NCBI GenBank assembly: GCA_031292355.1
Contig: JARLHI010000057.1
Location: 124,001-188,000 of the forward strand
DNA length: 64,000 nucleotides
DNA from: Candidatus Obscuribacterales bacterium
Lineage (GTDB): Bacteria > Cyanobacteriota > Vampirovibrionia > Obscuribacterales > Obscuribacteraceae
Direction: 5' to 3'
Under the pieces are notes generated by a model, which saw nothing but the letters and a program-made list of their open reading frames with translations, was not told the DNA's origin and ran no database searches. Positions 55,277 through 64,000 of this stretch are shown here, one piece after another; the stretch's first letter is position 1, and each line of letters opens with the position of its first letter. Both the position numbers and the translations under genes were made by a program.

Positions 55277-56818
55277 TTGGAAGCCAAAACAAAGAAAATT
55301 CTATTGATTGCCTTAGCTTGCTGCACCGTTATTGGTGCAATACTGCGCTTTGTCGATCTAGAGAAGAAAGAGTTTTGGCATGATGAATGCGAGACCGCAC
55401 TCGTTCTCAGCGGAATGAGCGAAAGTCAACTCTGGTCGACACTGAGCAAGGGGGCTGTCCATGCTAATGAACTGCTGCAATTTCAAAAAATAGGATCAGA
55501 TAGCACGCCGAAAAAAATGCTCGCCGTTCTGGAAAAAGATGAACCTGGGCATACACCGCTCTTTTATCTACTGGAATATTTAGTTGGATTGCTGTTCGGA
55601 TGCTCACCGCTGGTGATGCGCTTTTTAAGTGTTTTATTTGGTGTGCTGCAATTGCCGGTGGTTTATTTGCTCGCCAGAGAAGTCTGGGAATCTGAAGAAA
55701 TGGCTTGGCTTTCAACCGCTCTGGCCTCGCTTTCGCCAACCCTCATTTATTTTTCGCAAGAGGCAAGAGACTATTCCCTGGAATTACTGATGTTATTTCT
55801 GAGCAGCCTTTGTTTGCTCAGAGCGTTGAGATTGCAAACAACCAGAAGCTGGATTTTCTACAGTGTCAGTTTAGCTGTAGGCTTTTATTCTTCACTATTT
55901 ATGTTCGTGGTGGCAGTCGGGCACTTCATCTTTATCAATTTAACGGCCAAATTGAAGTTCAAAGAACGCCTAATCCCATTTGCCTTCAGCCTGACGACAA
56001 CAGCAATTCTTTTCAGTCCCTGGCTTGCCCTGATGGAAAAAAATCAGGACAACTTCAATCAGGCCCACGCCTGGCTCAATAATCCCGTTCCAATTACCGC
56101 TTTGATTAAGGTCTGGACGGCGATTCCATCTAAGGCAATCGCTCTCTACGGCGAAGCAACGAGCACCATGGACAGTGCGCTACTCGCCATTACAATTTTT
56201 CAAATAATCTCTTTACTTGCAGCCATCATTCTGTCTTTCAAAAACAAAAAGATACTTTTGCTTATATCGCTAGGAGTTGCCTGGTATGTCGTTTTTGCTA
56301 TGCCAGACGTATCAGTAGGCGGCATTCGCTCGGTTCCTTTTCGCCATCAAACACCGGCCATAGCAAGCTTTTTGCTGTTGACTCCAGCTCTTCTCAAAGT
56401 CCTTCTCGATTCGCAGGTAAAAACACTGCGTATACTCGGACTGACTTTTTGCGCGGTATTGTTGGCCGTGGAGATGCAATCGAGTATTTATGTCGTTGAT
56501 TGCTCAACTTTCCCAGACAAATCGATTCGTCAGAGATATCTAAGACCGGTGGCAGAGATGGTCAATACCGAAAATTCACCAATAATGCTTGAACAAACCG
56601 GAGCGAATTCTTGCGAGATTCTTGCTCTCAGTCATCTTCTCAAGCCGGACGCAAAAATCTATGCACACGTCTATGAGACTGCAACAGTAGTGCCTGAAGA
56701 GAAGCAAGTATTTCTGTTCAATCCGTCACCAGCCCTCGAAGACACCTTGTCTCTCGCTGGGTACAGGGTGCACGAGATTGCTGGATTTCGATATTTAAAA
56801 AGAATAGACAAAGGCTGA
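55277..56818 (+). CDS. Polytopic membrane glycosyltransferase (GT39/PMT-like)
   Basis: 513 residues with an N-terminal helix, then RFVDLEKKEFWHDECETALV, where the Asp-Glu pair after the first membrane helix is the mark of the dolichyl-phosphate-mannose mannosyltransferase (GT39/PMT_2) superfamily. A periplasmic loop with LEKDEPGHTPLFYLLEYLVG and about ten further hydrophobic segments follow. The C-terminal 100 residues are soluble. Such enzymes transfer a sugar from a lipid carrier to proteins or lipids outside the inner membrane. The start is TTG at 55277 without a strong ribosome site. Acceptor unknown. Confidence 0.7.
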   Translation: MEAKTKKILLIALACCTVIGAILRFVDLEKKEFWHDECETALVLSGMSESQLWSTLSKGAVHANELLQFQKIGSDSTPKKMLAVLEKDEPGHTPLFYLLEYLVGLLFGCSPLVMRFLSVLFGVLQLPVVYLLAREVWESEEMAWLSTALASLSPTLIYFSQEARDYSLELLMLFLSSLCLLRALRLQTTRSWIFYSVSLAVGFYSSLFMFVVAVGHFIFINLTAKLKFKERLIPFAFSLTTTAILFSPWLALMEKNQDNFNQAHAWLNNPVPITALIKVWTAIPSKAIALYGEATSTMDSALLAITIFQIISLLAAIILSFKNKKILLLISLGVAWYVVFAMPDVSVGGIRSVPFRHQTPAIASFLLLTPALLKVLLDSQVKTLRILGLTFCAVLLAVEMQSSIYVVDCSTFPDKSIRQRYLRPVAEMVNTENSPIMLEQTGANSCEILALSHLLKPDAKIYAHVYETATVVPEEKQVFLFNPSPALEDTLSLAGYRVHEIAGFRYLKRIDKG

Positions 56819-56859
56819 CCTGAGCCTTTAGACACTCAGACCAGTGACTCACGCTCGAT

Positions 56860-57225
56860 TTAAGATGCTTTAGCCGTGGAATTTACGTCTAAACGAGCTT
56901 TTAAACCGTGCGGTTCGATTGATAATTTAGCCAGCGAATCTGGGTTAATCAAATCAATTTCCTGATCGATCGGACACAGACAATAATTGTCGCCGCTTTG
57001 ATAAAGCTCACCTTTTGCCACTAATTTGTTGTTGAGCCAGAATTCCATCGGAATTTTTGCTTCAACTTTTTTGGTATCCGCTTCGAAATCGAGCATTTTG
57101 AAATTCTTAGCTTCTGGACACAACGCCATGTTGGCGCCATTGGGAAGAAGTTCGCCCGAACCAATCTCAGAGTTACCTCGAAAGATGCGAACGTTCATTG
57201 ACAACTCTGTCGATAACTCTGCCAT
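56860..57225 (-). CDS. Hypothetical protein
   Basis: 121 residues from the ATG at 57225, which has AGGAGG eight bases upstream; the open frame before it is not coding. No signal peptide or membrane segment. The sequence looks beta-rich (MNVRIFRGNSEIGSGELLPN, then MALCPEAKNFKMLDFEADTK, VEAKIPMEFWLNNKLVAKGE and NYCLCPIDQEIDLINPDSLA), with two similar halves that each place a 'G-E-L' turn before a 'LCP' strand, which suggests a small internal duplication. No family recognised. It follows the duplicated-module gene on the same strand by about 170 bases. Confidence 0.65.
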   Translation of the reverse strand: MAELSTELSMNVRIFRGNSEIGSGELLPNGANMALCPEAKNFKMLDFEADTKKVEAKIPMEFWLNNKLVAKGELYQSGDNYCLCPIDQEIDLINPDSLAKLSIEPHGLKARLDVNSTAKAS

Positions 57226-57395
57226 GGTCTTTCCTCCTGTGCGCAGGCATTGAGTTCGCCTGCTTAATCCGCCACTGCTTGCGTTGGATTGGTGTGGAGG
57301 CAAAGACGGACGAAAGACCATCAGGTTCCCTCATTATTGCTGACTATCTTTGCAGGGTATGGAAGATTTGAGGAACCTACACCACATACGGTGCT

Positions 57396-58937
57396 TTATT
57401 TTTCCAATCTGTCCAAAGGTTCTAATGCTTTAGAATTTTCCCGTAACTGCCTCATTAACCCTTGATGTTTGGGAGAAGGTAGCAACATCTCACCGAACTC
57501 CGCTGAGCGCAGCGCACCACTAGTCAGTCTTTCGCTAAATTCAAGATGTTGTGGCGGCAAAACAGAAACAGGTAGTGAAGCAGGAGCATCGCTATTATGT
57601 CGTGAAAATGCCCATTTGCCTGCGGCAACCAAACCAGCAGCGGCAGCGAGACCGAGGGCGATTTTATTGCCTCTCGTTTTCAAAAAGGCGTAACCTAATT
57701 CTTCGCTTTTAGCATAAAGGCTGGAGTCATGCGTATCAGTCAACCTTGAAATGTCTTTAAAAGCTGCTGCTCCGGATTGGTCCAGGGCAGTCCGAAGGTC
57801 AGCAGGTAGTTTTGAACTCGCACGTTCATAGATTCCCGCTAATTTGTCATCTAACCAACGCTTCTCAATCAGTCTTGCAGCATCTGGGCTGGCAGCTTTG
57901 ATTTCAGCAAACGGAATTTTGTCTGTTAAGAGCGGTATTTCACTATGTGGATTGAAGAATAAAGTCTTCGCTGGCTCACCAATATCTTTTATCAAGACTT
58001 CAGCGGAGGAAGCGGCATCTTTGCCGACAGCCCTGTCAACTTCAAGATTTCTCAAAGTACCTGTTCTACTATCGCGCCACTGGTCGGTATCACCAACACG
58101 TTTTAATTCGAATTTGTTTCCGTCAGCTTCGGTTATGTTTGCTGATGTAACTAATGGACGACCATCAGCTCCTTTTTGAGCAGAATCAAATCCAAGCCTC
58201 ACGCTTCGGCCGTCTTCTGTCTTAATGGCCACGACTTCTGCCCGCGCACTGAGCTCACTCTGCCGGCCTGTGTCTGTAACACTTGCGACACCTCGATAGT
58301 TGGGGTCGAAAATTGAAACATGGGTACCGTCATTATTGGTGAATGGCATTGCCGTACCGGAGCTAAACGGATATTCATTGCCGCGTCCAAACAAAGAAGC
58401 AAAGTCTTTCAACGCCACATCGGGCTGTACTTTTGCCTCAGGCGCAAATAGGGTCGCGCCATGGCCCTCATGATATATAGCAATTTCAGCAGTACTTCCC
58501 GGATTAGGTCCTGCGTGAACTTCGATCACTCTTCTGCTTGCGTCGTTAGTACGACTGTCTAGCCAATCAAATTTGTCTTCTCCGACCCGACTCAATGTGT
58601 AAGGCTCTTCACCGCGAGGTTGAATTGTGAGTTTACTGAGCGTGCCATCATCACCATAACCAGGGGTGGCTGTATGTCCATCAAATGTTTTGATTGATTG
58701 AACCTGAGCGGTGCCGTTCGTACTTTGCCTGAAAACAACTTCGGAGGTATCAGGGTGAGTGACTGTCTGTGCGCCCTTATCTATTGCAATTCCTGGCAAG
58801 TTCGCGTCAGTAACAGGAGCAGGCGCTTTGAGATCAGTGCCTTTATAGCCTTCTGCTTGAGCTGGGCTGAGCCCCTTCGGGGTTTCCACTACCTTATCTT
58901 GCTGAACAGCATCAGTAGCAGTAATTTTGTCCGCCAT
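57396..58937 (-). CDS. Hypothetical protein with two copies of a ~100-residue beta-rich module
   Basis: 513 residues from the ATG at 58937, preceded by GAGGAAG; the frame upstream is not needed. Residues about 79-175 and 234-337 are clearly related: VQSIKTFDG against VVAIKTEDG, YTLSRVGEDKFDWLDSRT against FELKRVGDTDQWRDSRT, and STAEIAIYHEG against SSAEVLIKDIG. The pattern of short strands is reminiscent of YD/RHS-like or lipoprotein beta repeats but I recognise no family. A C-terminal helix (KIALGLAAAAGLVAAGKWAF, about 425-445) could insert in a membrane. The N-terminal 40 residues are polar and probably disordered. No signal peptide. It lies downstream of groEL on the same strand, separated by a terminator. 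Confidence 0.65.
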   Translation of the reverse strand: MADKITATDAVQQDKVVETPKGLSPAQAEGYKGTDLKAPAPVTDANLPGIAIDKGAQTVTHPDTSEVVFRQSTNGTAQVQSIKTFDGHTATPGYGDDGTLSKLTIQPRGEEPYTLSRVGEDKFDWLDSRTNDASRRVIEVHAGPNPGSTAEIAIYHEGHGATLFAPEAKVQPDVALKDFASLFGRGNEYPFSSGTAMPFTNNDGTHVSIFDPNYRGVASVTDTGRQSELSARAEVVAIKTEDGRSVRLGFDSAQKGADGRPLVTSANITEADGNKFELKRVGDTDQWRDSRTGTLRNLEVDRAVGKDAASSAEVLIKDIGEPAKTLFFNPHSEIPLLTDKIPFAEIKAASPDAARLIEKRWLDDKLAGIYERASSKLPADLRTALDQSGAAAFKDISRLTDTHDSSLYAKSEELGYAFLKTRGNKIALGLAAAAGLVAAGKWAFSRHNSDAPASLPVSVLPPQHLEFSERLTSGALRSAEFGEMLLPSPKHQGLMRQLRENSKALEPLDRLEK

Positions 58938-59048
58938 CAAAGTCTTCCTCACTGGTGTTTTTCCTAATATAAGCGCGCAGCCTTGACATCGTCGTGACAT
59001 TCAGGTGGAGCGTTCCGCTCAGGCGCCCAGTTCCATTTTCGACAACAC

Positions 59049-59080
59049 AAAAAGAGCCGGGAGAAAACTCCCGACTCTTT
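59049..59080 (-). terminator. Rho-independent terminator after groEL
   Basis: On the minus strand GAGTCGGGAG and CTCCCGGCTC form a ten-base stem with one G-T pair around a TTTT loop, followed by five T residues. It lies about 30 bases after the groEL stop. A shorter T run on the other side may allow some activity on the plus strand. Confidence 0.88.
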
Positions 59081-59111
59081 CTGATTTCTATTGCCTGTTT
59101 CGAGGTTCTAG

Positions 59112-60758
<1,647 letters not shown>

Positions 60759-60802
60759 TTATAAACGATTGAATTCAAATGAATCGGTGAGAACTAAAGG
60801 TC

Positions 60803-60836
60803 AAAAAAATTGATTAACCGCCAGGCGATTAATCAA
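60803..60836 (-). terminator. Terminator-like hairpin between groES and groEL
   Basis: On the minus strand TTGATTAATCGC and GCGGTTAATCAA form a 12-base stem (one G-T pair) around a three-base loop, immediately followed by seven T residues. It starts nine bases after the groES stop, so part of the transcripts should stop before groEL. Confidence 0.85.
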
Positions 60837-60844
60837 TCAATTCT

Positions 60845-61156
60845 TTAACCAACGATTGCCAAAATGTCGCGCTCAGCGAGAATCAAATATTCAACGCCTT
60901 CGATTTTGACTTCAGTACCAGAATATTTAGCGAAGAGAACCTTGTCGCCAACTTTCACTTCTAATGGTTGACGGGTGCCTTTTTCATCGAGCTTGCCTGG
61001 GCCAGCTGCGAGGATTTCACCTTGCTGAGGTTTTTCTTTAGCGGTGTCTGGCAGAACGATGCCACCAGCGGTTTTTTCTTCCGCATCAAGTTTCTTCACC
61101 ACAACGCGATCAGCCAATGGTTTCAACTGGAGTTTTGCCGCAGATGCTGTAGCCAA
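60845..61156 (-). CDS. groES: 10 kDa co-chaperonin GroES
   Basis: 103 residues from the TTG at 61156, chosen because AAGGAGG lies nine bases upstream; the longer frame has no such site. The sequence has [20 protein letters not shown], then [20 protein letters not shown] (mobile loop), AAGPGK and [20 protein letters not shown], all typical of the GroES heptamer cap. It closes the GroEL chamber. The leader carries a nested hairpin, and no CIRCE element is seen upstream. A terminator-like hairpin separates it from groEL. Confidence 0.96.
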   Translation of the reverse strand: MATASAAKLQLKPLADRVVVKKLDAEEKTAGGIVLPDTAKEKPQQGEILAAGPGKLDEKGTRQPLEVKVGDKVLFAKYSGTEVKIEGVEYLILAERDILAIVG

Positions 61157-61192
61157 TGGTCTATCCTCCTTAACGAATAAACGCAACGTAAT

Positions 61193-61245
61193 ATCAGGAA
61201 TTACTGGCTTGGCGGTTCTTGGAGAACCACATGCCCTTCCTGATG
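61193..61245 (-). promoter_or_regulatory. Nested inverted repeat in the groES leader
   Basis: ATCAGGAA (61193-61200) pairs with TTCCTGAT (61238-61245), and inside it GGTTCT (61215-61220) pairs with AGAACC (61224-61229) around TGG. The structure ends 37 bases before the groES start. It may be an RNA hairpin or a protein-binding site for heat-shock control. Confidence 0.5.
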
Positions 61246-61363
61246 AAAGTCTATCCTTGAGGATTCGCTATCGCGGACCTTTAGCTGTTTTTCTTAATGA
61301 TCGAGGGCCGTAAAATTTAAATCGCCGAAGCGCCTTGAAAGCGTTTTCCAAGCAGAGCTAACC

Positions 61364-63037
61364 TTAATCGTCGCCGCCTTTTTTCTTGACGAGATCGGGC
61401 TGCTTAGTCATCCAGGTCGCATACTCTGGAGCAACTGTCAGGCGACTTTGCTGATTGGCTTGACGCTCATTCAAAACTGAGAGCTTCGCCTGTTTAGCTA
61501 ACTCCGCCCAGGCGATTGGTCCGCTCTGTGCCACTTTGCCGGTCTCGGCTGCCTTGACCCGGTCACGCCCTTCGTATTTCGCAATATCGGCGGCTTCTGA
61601 GGCTGCGTTTAACAAGTTTTCCGCATTTTCTGCATTAAGAGGAAATGCTGCTGCCCCCATTGAAACTGTGACCGTACCAATTCCTGGCACGTTCTCAGAG
61701 CGAATACGAGCACGGACGCGTTCAGCGACGTCTGCACAGGCAGTGGCACTCGTTTCAGGCAGAATAACGCCGAATTCTTCACCGCCGATGCGACAAACGA
61801 TGTCGATGTCTCTAAGGCTGGACTTAATCGTCGAGGCAACGTAGCGAATCGCTTCATCGCCTTTTTCTTGCCCAAGGTGTTCGTTAAGGGTTCCTAGATG
61901 ATCAATATCGAGCACGACCAGACCCAATTCGTGATGGTGCCTGTTTGATCTTTCAATTTCTCGACCCAGAGTGTCTTCAAAATGCAGCCGGTTGTAAAGC
62001 CCAGTGTGCACATCGATGATTGAATTAGCCGCGACAGACTCATGGGTCAACGCCATCTTTAGCGCGCTAGATACCTGCAAAGCCAAAGACTCTAACAAAT
62101 CAATTTGTTCGCGATGGAAAGCGCGTTTGTCGGTCGAAAAGACTTCAATGACACCAAGTGGTTGCTGCTGAAAAAACAAAGGTAAAGCAATCACAGAATT
62201 AAAATTGGCACCGCCAGTAGCTTTTGGCATACCAAATGGTTCGCGAGCGCCATCGCCAATATATTCGGTCTTGCCTGAACGCAAGCAACTTCCGGCAATT
62301 GTATCCCGCACACCTAAATCGAAAGCTTTGAGACTCTTACCTTCTAGACCTTTGTAGGCGGCAAGCTGAAAAGCGTTATTTGGTCCATCATAAAGAAGAA
62401 TGGCACAGTTGGGCGTATTGCCCAGAACGAGCGCCGTATCAGCGGCAATTTGCAAAACATCATTGGCCTGTAAAGCGTTATTGCTGAGCGCACACGACGT
62501 CTTATAAAGAGTACCTAGCCGTTCACGTTCGTACTCGCTGCGCCCAAAGAGAATTGAATTGGCGATAGCAAGCGAAGTTACTTCAGAAACCTGACTAAGG
62601 AAGTCCACATATTTGAGCAAGCTCACGTTATTGACGTCCATGAGGACACCGCCAACAAGCAGGTTTGATGAAATTAAGGGCAGGGCAATTTGACCGGCGC
62701 TGCCTTCGCGCATCATCACAGCCCGACTCAAATCTGGTGCACTATCTGGAACAGCAGTCACGGCCGCTCGCTTTTGAACAACATATTTGAGCAGCGTTTC
62801 TGCCGAGAACGGCAAAACTTTCATTTGTTCGAGCGACTCAGGGGAGTAACCTTTTCCGGCCATCAGCTTCAGAGACAGACTTTCATTATCAGAAAGGAAA
62901 ATCGCGACTTTCGCACCGCCGCCTAATTCGACGAACTGCATCACCGCAGCATCGAGCACGTCTTTTAGACGTAACGATGAAAGAAGTGTCTTCTGCATTA
63001 ATATGTACCGAGGCAAAAGGCTGCCTTCATTACTCAT
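61364..63037 (-). CDS. Diguanylate cyclase with two GAF domains
   Basis: 557 residues, soluble. Two GAF-type sensor domains fill about 10-160 (MQFVELGGGAKVAIFLSDNE; GSAGQIALPLISSNLLVGGV) and 175-330 (LVLGNTPNCAILLYDGPNNA; SVIALPLFFQQQPLGVIEVF). The GGDEF domain (about 340-500) has LVVLDIDHLGTLNEHLG and the active site GGEEFGVILPE, a catalytically valid GGEEF. RDID five residues before it is the RxxD inhibitory site, so product feedback is expected. A helical tail follows. It makes cyclic di-GMP from two GTP under control of an unknown GAF ligand. GGGAG precedes the ATG. It lies upstream of groES on the same strand, and is divergent from the HIT gene. Confidence 0.93.
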   Translation of the reverse strand: MSNEGSLLPRYILMQKTLLSSLRLKDVLDAAVMQFVELGGGAKVAIFLSDNESLSLKLMAGKGYSPESLEQMKVLPFSAETLLKYVVQKRAAVTAVPDSAPDLSRAVMMREGSAGQIALPLISSNLLVGGVLMDVNNVSLLKYVDFLSQVSEVTSLAIANSILFGRSEYERERLGTLYKTSCALSNNALQANDVLQIAADTALVLGNTPNCAILLYDGPNNAFQLAAYKGLEGKSLKAFDLGVRDTIAGSCLRSGKTEYIGDGAREPFGMPKATGGANFNSVIALPLFFQQQPLGVIEVFSTDKRAFHREQIDLLESLALQVSSALKMALTHESVAANSIIDVHTGLYNRLHFEDTLGREIERSNRHHHELGLVVLDIDHLGTLNEHLGQEKGDEAIRYVASTIKSSLRDIDIVCRIGGEEFGVILPETSATACADVAERVRARIRSENVPGIGTVTVSMGAAAFPLNAENAENLLNAASEAADIAKYEGRDRVKAAETGKVAQSGPIAWAELAKQAKLSVLNERQANQQSRLTVAPEYATWMTKQPDLVKKKGGDD

Positions 63038-63253
63038 CGCATACTCCCGTGGTTGACCAGACTTCTGTCATTGTTGCCGTTCTATTTTAACTTTGCGGTT
63101 TAATTTTGAGCTTTCTGTGCTGCTTTTTTACTGATTAATATGATAATTTGCCGACCAGTATTATGCTCGCTATCACGCCCACTTAGCTTTCGCTTTAATT
63201 CCCTTTAGTTCTATCTTCCACTTTAAAGCGAAAACAAGACTATCTAAATAGTG

Positions 63254-63267
63254 AGAAAGTACTTTCT
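63254..63267. promoter_or_regulatory. Perfect 14-bp palindrome upstream of the HIT gene
   Basis: AGAAAGT-ACTTTCT is fully symmetric without a gap. It lies 49 bases before the HIT-family ATG, in the spacer shared with the divergent cyclase gene, a usual place for an operator. Confidence 0.4.
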
Positions 63268-63316
63268 TACCACAAATATGTTTTCAAGCATCAGTATCTG
63301 CTAACCAGGGGTAATT

Positions 63317-63667
63317 ATGAGCACCAATACCGACGCAAACTGCATCTTCTGCAAAGTCATTAATGGTCAAATTCCCAGTCAAAAACTGAGCGATGACGAA
63401 CACTCTATCGCCATATCCGACCTTAATCCGCAGGCACCAGTTCACATCCTGATCATGCCCAAAATGCACGTAGCCAGTATCGCCGCTCTCGACAGTCCTG
63501 AGCTAACTGGTCATCTATTTCAAAAAGCAAAAAAACTAGCAACCGAGCTGAAATTAGAAAAAGGCTTTCGCATTGTCGTCAACACGGGTGATGACGGTGG
63601 ACAGACTGTGCACCATTTGCATATCCATTTGCTAGGTGGGCGCGCCTTTGGTTGGCCGCCAGGCTAA
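63317..63667 (+). CDS. HIT-family (HINT-like) nucleotide-binding hydrolase
   Basis: 116 residues. The Cys-containing start CIFCKVINGQIPSQKLSDDE, then HILIMPKMHVASIAAL, and the catalytic histidine triad HHLHIHLLGGRAFGWPPG near the C-terminus are those of bacterial HinT proteins. They hydrolyse adenosine phosphoramidates and related nucleotides as homodimers. AGGGG lies upstream of the ATG. A strong terminator follows, so the gene is transcribed alone. Family sure, physiological substrate unclear as for the family generally. Confidence 0.95.
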   Translation: MSTNTDANCIFCKVINGQIPSQKLSDDEHSIAISDLNPQAPVHILIMPKMHVASIAALDSPELTGHLFQKAKKLATELKLEKGFRIVVNTGDDGGQTVHHLHIHLLGGRAFGWPPG

Positions 63668-63710
63668 ACAAACAGCGGTCGAAAGCAAACACATGAGTGT
63701 TAAAGATCCA

Positions 63711-63736
63711 GGCTGGAAGCAATTCCAGCCATTTTT
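63711..63736 (+). terminator. Rho-independent terminator after the HIT gene
   Basis: GGCTGGAA and TTCCAGCC form a perfect eight-base stem closed by a GCAA tetraloop, followed by ATTTTTG. It lies 43 bases after the HIT stop and ahead of the last, partial gene. Confidence 0.88.
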
Positions 63737-63877
63737 GTAGGATTTCGACCAAATAACAAAGTTTTGCCATGTTGGCAACCGGGTATGTCTTTATTGCAGT
63801 GATGAACGGAACTGATACGAGTTGAAACCGTCCTCCGCAGCTTTGATCAAGATCACACTCGCGAAAGGGGAATATCC

Positions 63878-64000
63878 ATGGCTACTCAACAGACTACCGA
63901 TCAACAAGTTCTGTGGATGGCTGATTGCTATAGTTTGGCTAAGCGTTTCCCCGATTCTCGGACCTGGCTATCTTTGTTAGATCCTGTAGAACCGAAAGAC
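63878..64000 (+). CDS. Start of an unidentified gene (runs off the window)
   Basis: The ATG at 63878 follows AAAGGGGA at a proper distance, and the frame stays open to the end of the window. The first 41 residues read MATQQTTDQQVLWMADCYSL and then a polar segment rich in Arg, Ser and Pro. No family can be named from so short a piece, and no signal peptide is seen. The gene stands after the HIT terminator, so it should have its own promoter within 63740-63870. Confidence 0.55.
   Translation, partial: MATQQTTDQQVLWMADCYSLAKRFPDSRTWLSLLDPVEPKD

Noticed and set aside
61334-61340. CTTGAAA, similar to a heat-shock sigma -35 element near groES
   Set aside because: It reads on the plus strand, away from groES, and has no matching -10 element.

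Overview
The window looks like a chromosomal segment from a non-photosynthetic member of the Cyanobacteriota (Vampirovibrionia/Melainabacteria, possibly Obscuribacterales). The main reason is that the RNA polymerase beta' subunit is split into two genes, rpoC1 (599 codons) and rpoC2 (1229 codons), in the order rpoB-rpoC1-rpoC2, with a large insertion inside the rpoC2 trigger loop. That arrangement is typical of cyanobacteria, yet no photosynthesis gene is present. The gene content is that of a heterotroph with a Gram-negative envelope (TolC-like protein, apolipoprotein N-acyltransferase, PBP1A), fatty-acid/acyl-CoA metabolism and several secreted TPR proteins. Lineage is an inference from these markers; no rRNA or tRNA gene is visible. 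I saw no phage, insertion sequence, CRISPR array or other obvious mobile element.

Layout. 1-9.2 kb: the 5' part of a TolC-like gene, a charged exported protein, then a minus-strand run of nucleoside transporter, CstA-type transporter and TPR protein, and a PEGA-like protein coupled to a class A penicillin-binding protein. 9.3-20.1 kb: a Xer recombinase with a low-complexity insert, then the rpoB-rpoC1-rpoC2 operon behind a roughly 0.45 kb structured leader and ending in a clear terminator. 20.2-24.1 kb: TPR/NHL protein, PlsC-type acyltransferase, nucleotidyltransferase and SurE. 24.2-33 kb: an acyl-CoA cluster with an SDR, an ACAD10/11-type kinase, an MFS transporter, an ACAD10/11-type acyl-CoA dehydrogenase, a YhaN-like protein lacking its Walker A motif, and a thiolase. 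33-40.7 kb: a DUF4388-type signalling protein, glycine-zipper exported protein, GT87-like protein, CDF metal exporter and TPR-metzincin protease. 40.7-46.9 kb: pgk, gap, an Nfu-type Fe-S scaffold, a TPR protein, and a diiron oxygenase-TetR pair with a well-formed operator. 47-57.3 kb: enoyl-CoA hydratase, DUF192, lnt, ruvC, a BtuF-like protein, an FMN hydroxyacid oxidase, an ALDH7-type dehydrogenase and a GT39-like protein. 57.4-64 kb: two hypothetical genes (one with an internal duplication), groES-groEL, a GAF-GAF-GGDEF cyclase, a HIT protein and the start of a further gene.

Most striking points: (1) the two halves of animal ACAD11 (kinase and dehydrogenase) occur as separate genes beside an SDR and a thiolase, which suggests degradation of 4-hydroxy acids as in levulinate catabolism; (2) the YhaN-like protein between them has lost its P-loop; (3) the diiron oxygenase/TetR operon carries a long dyad operator; (4) a strong terminator-like hairpin separates groES from groEL, and groES has a nested hairpin leader and no CIRCE element. 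All assignments come from reading motifs, without database searches.
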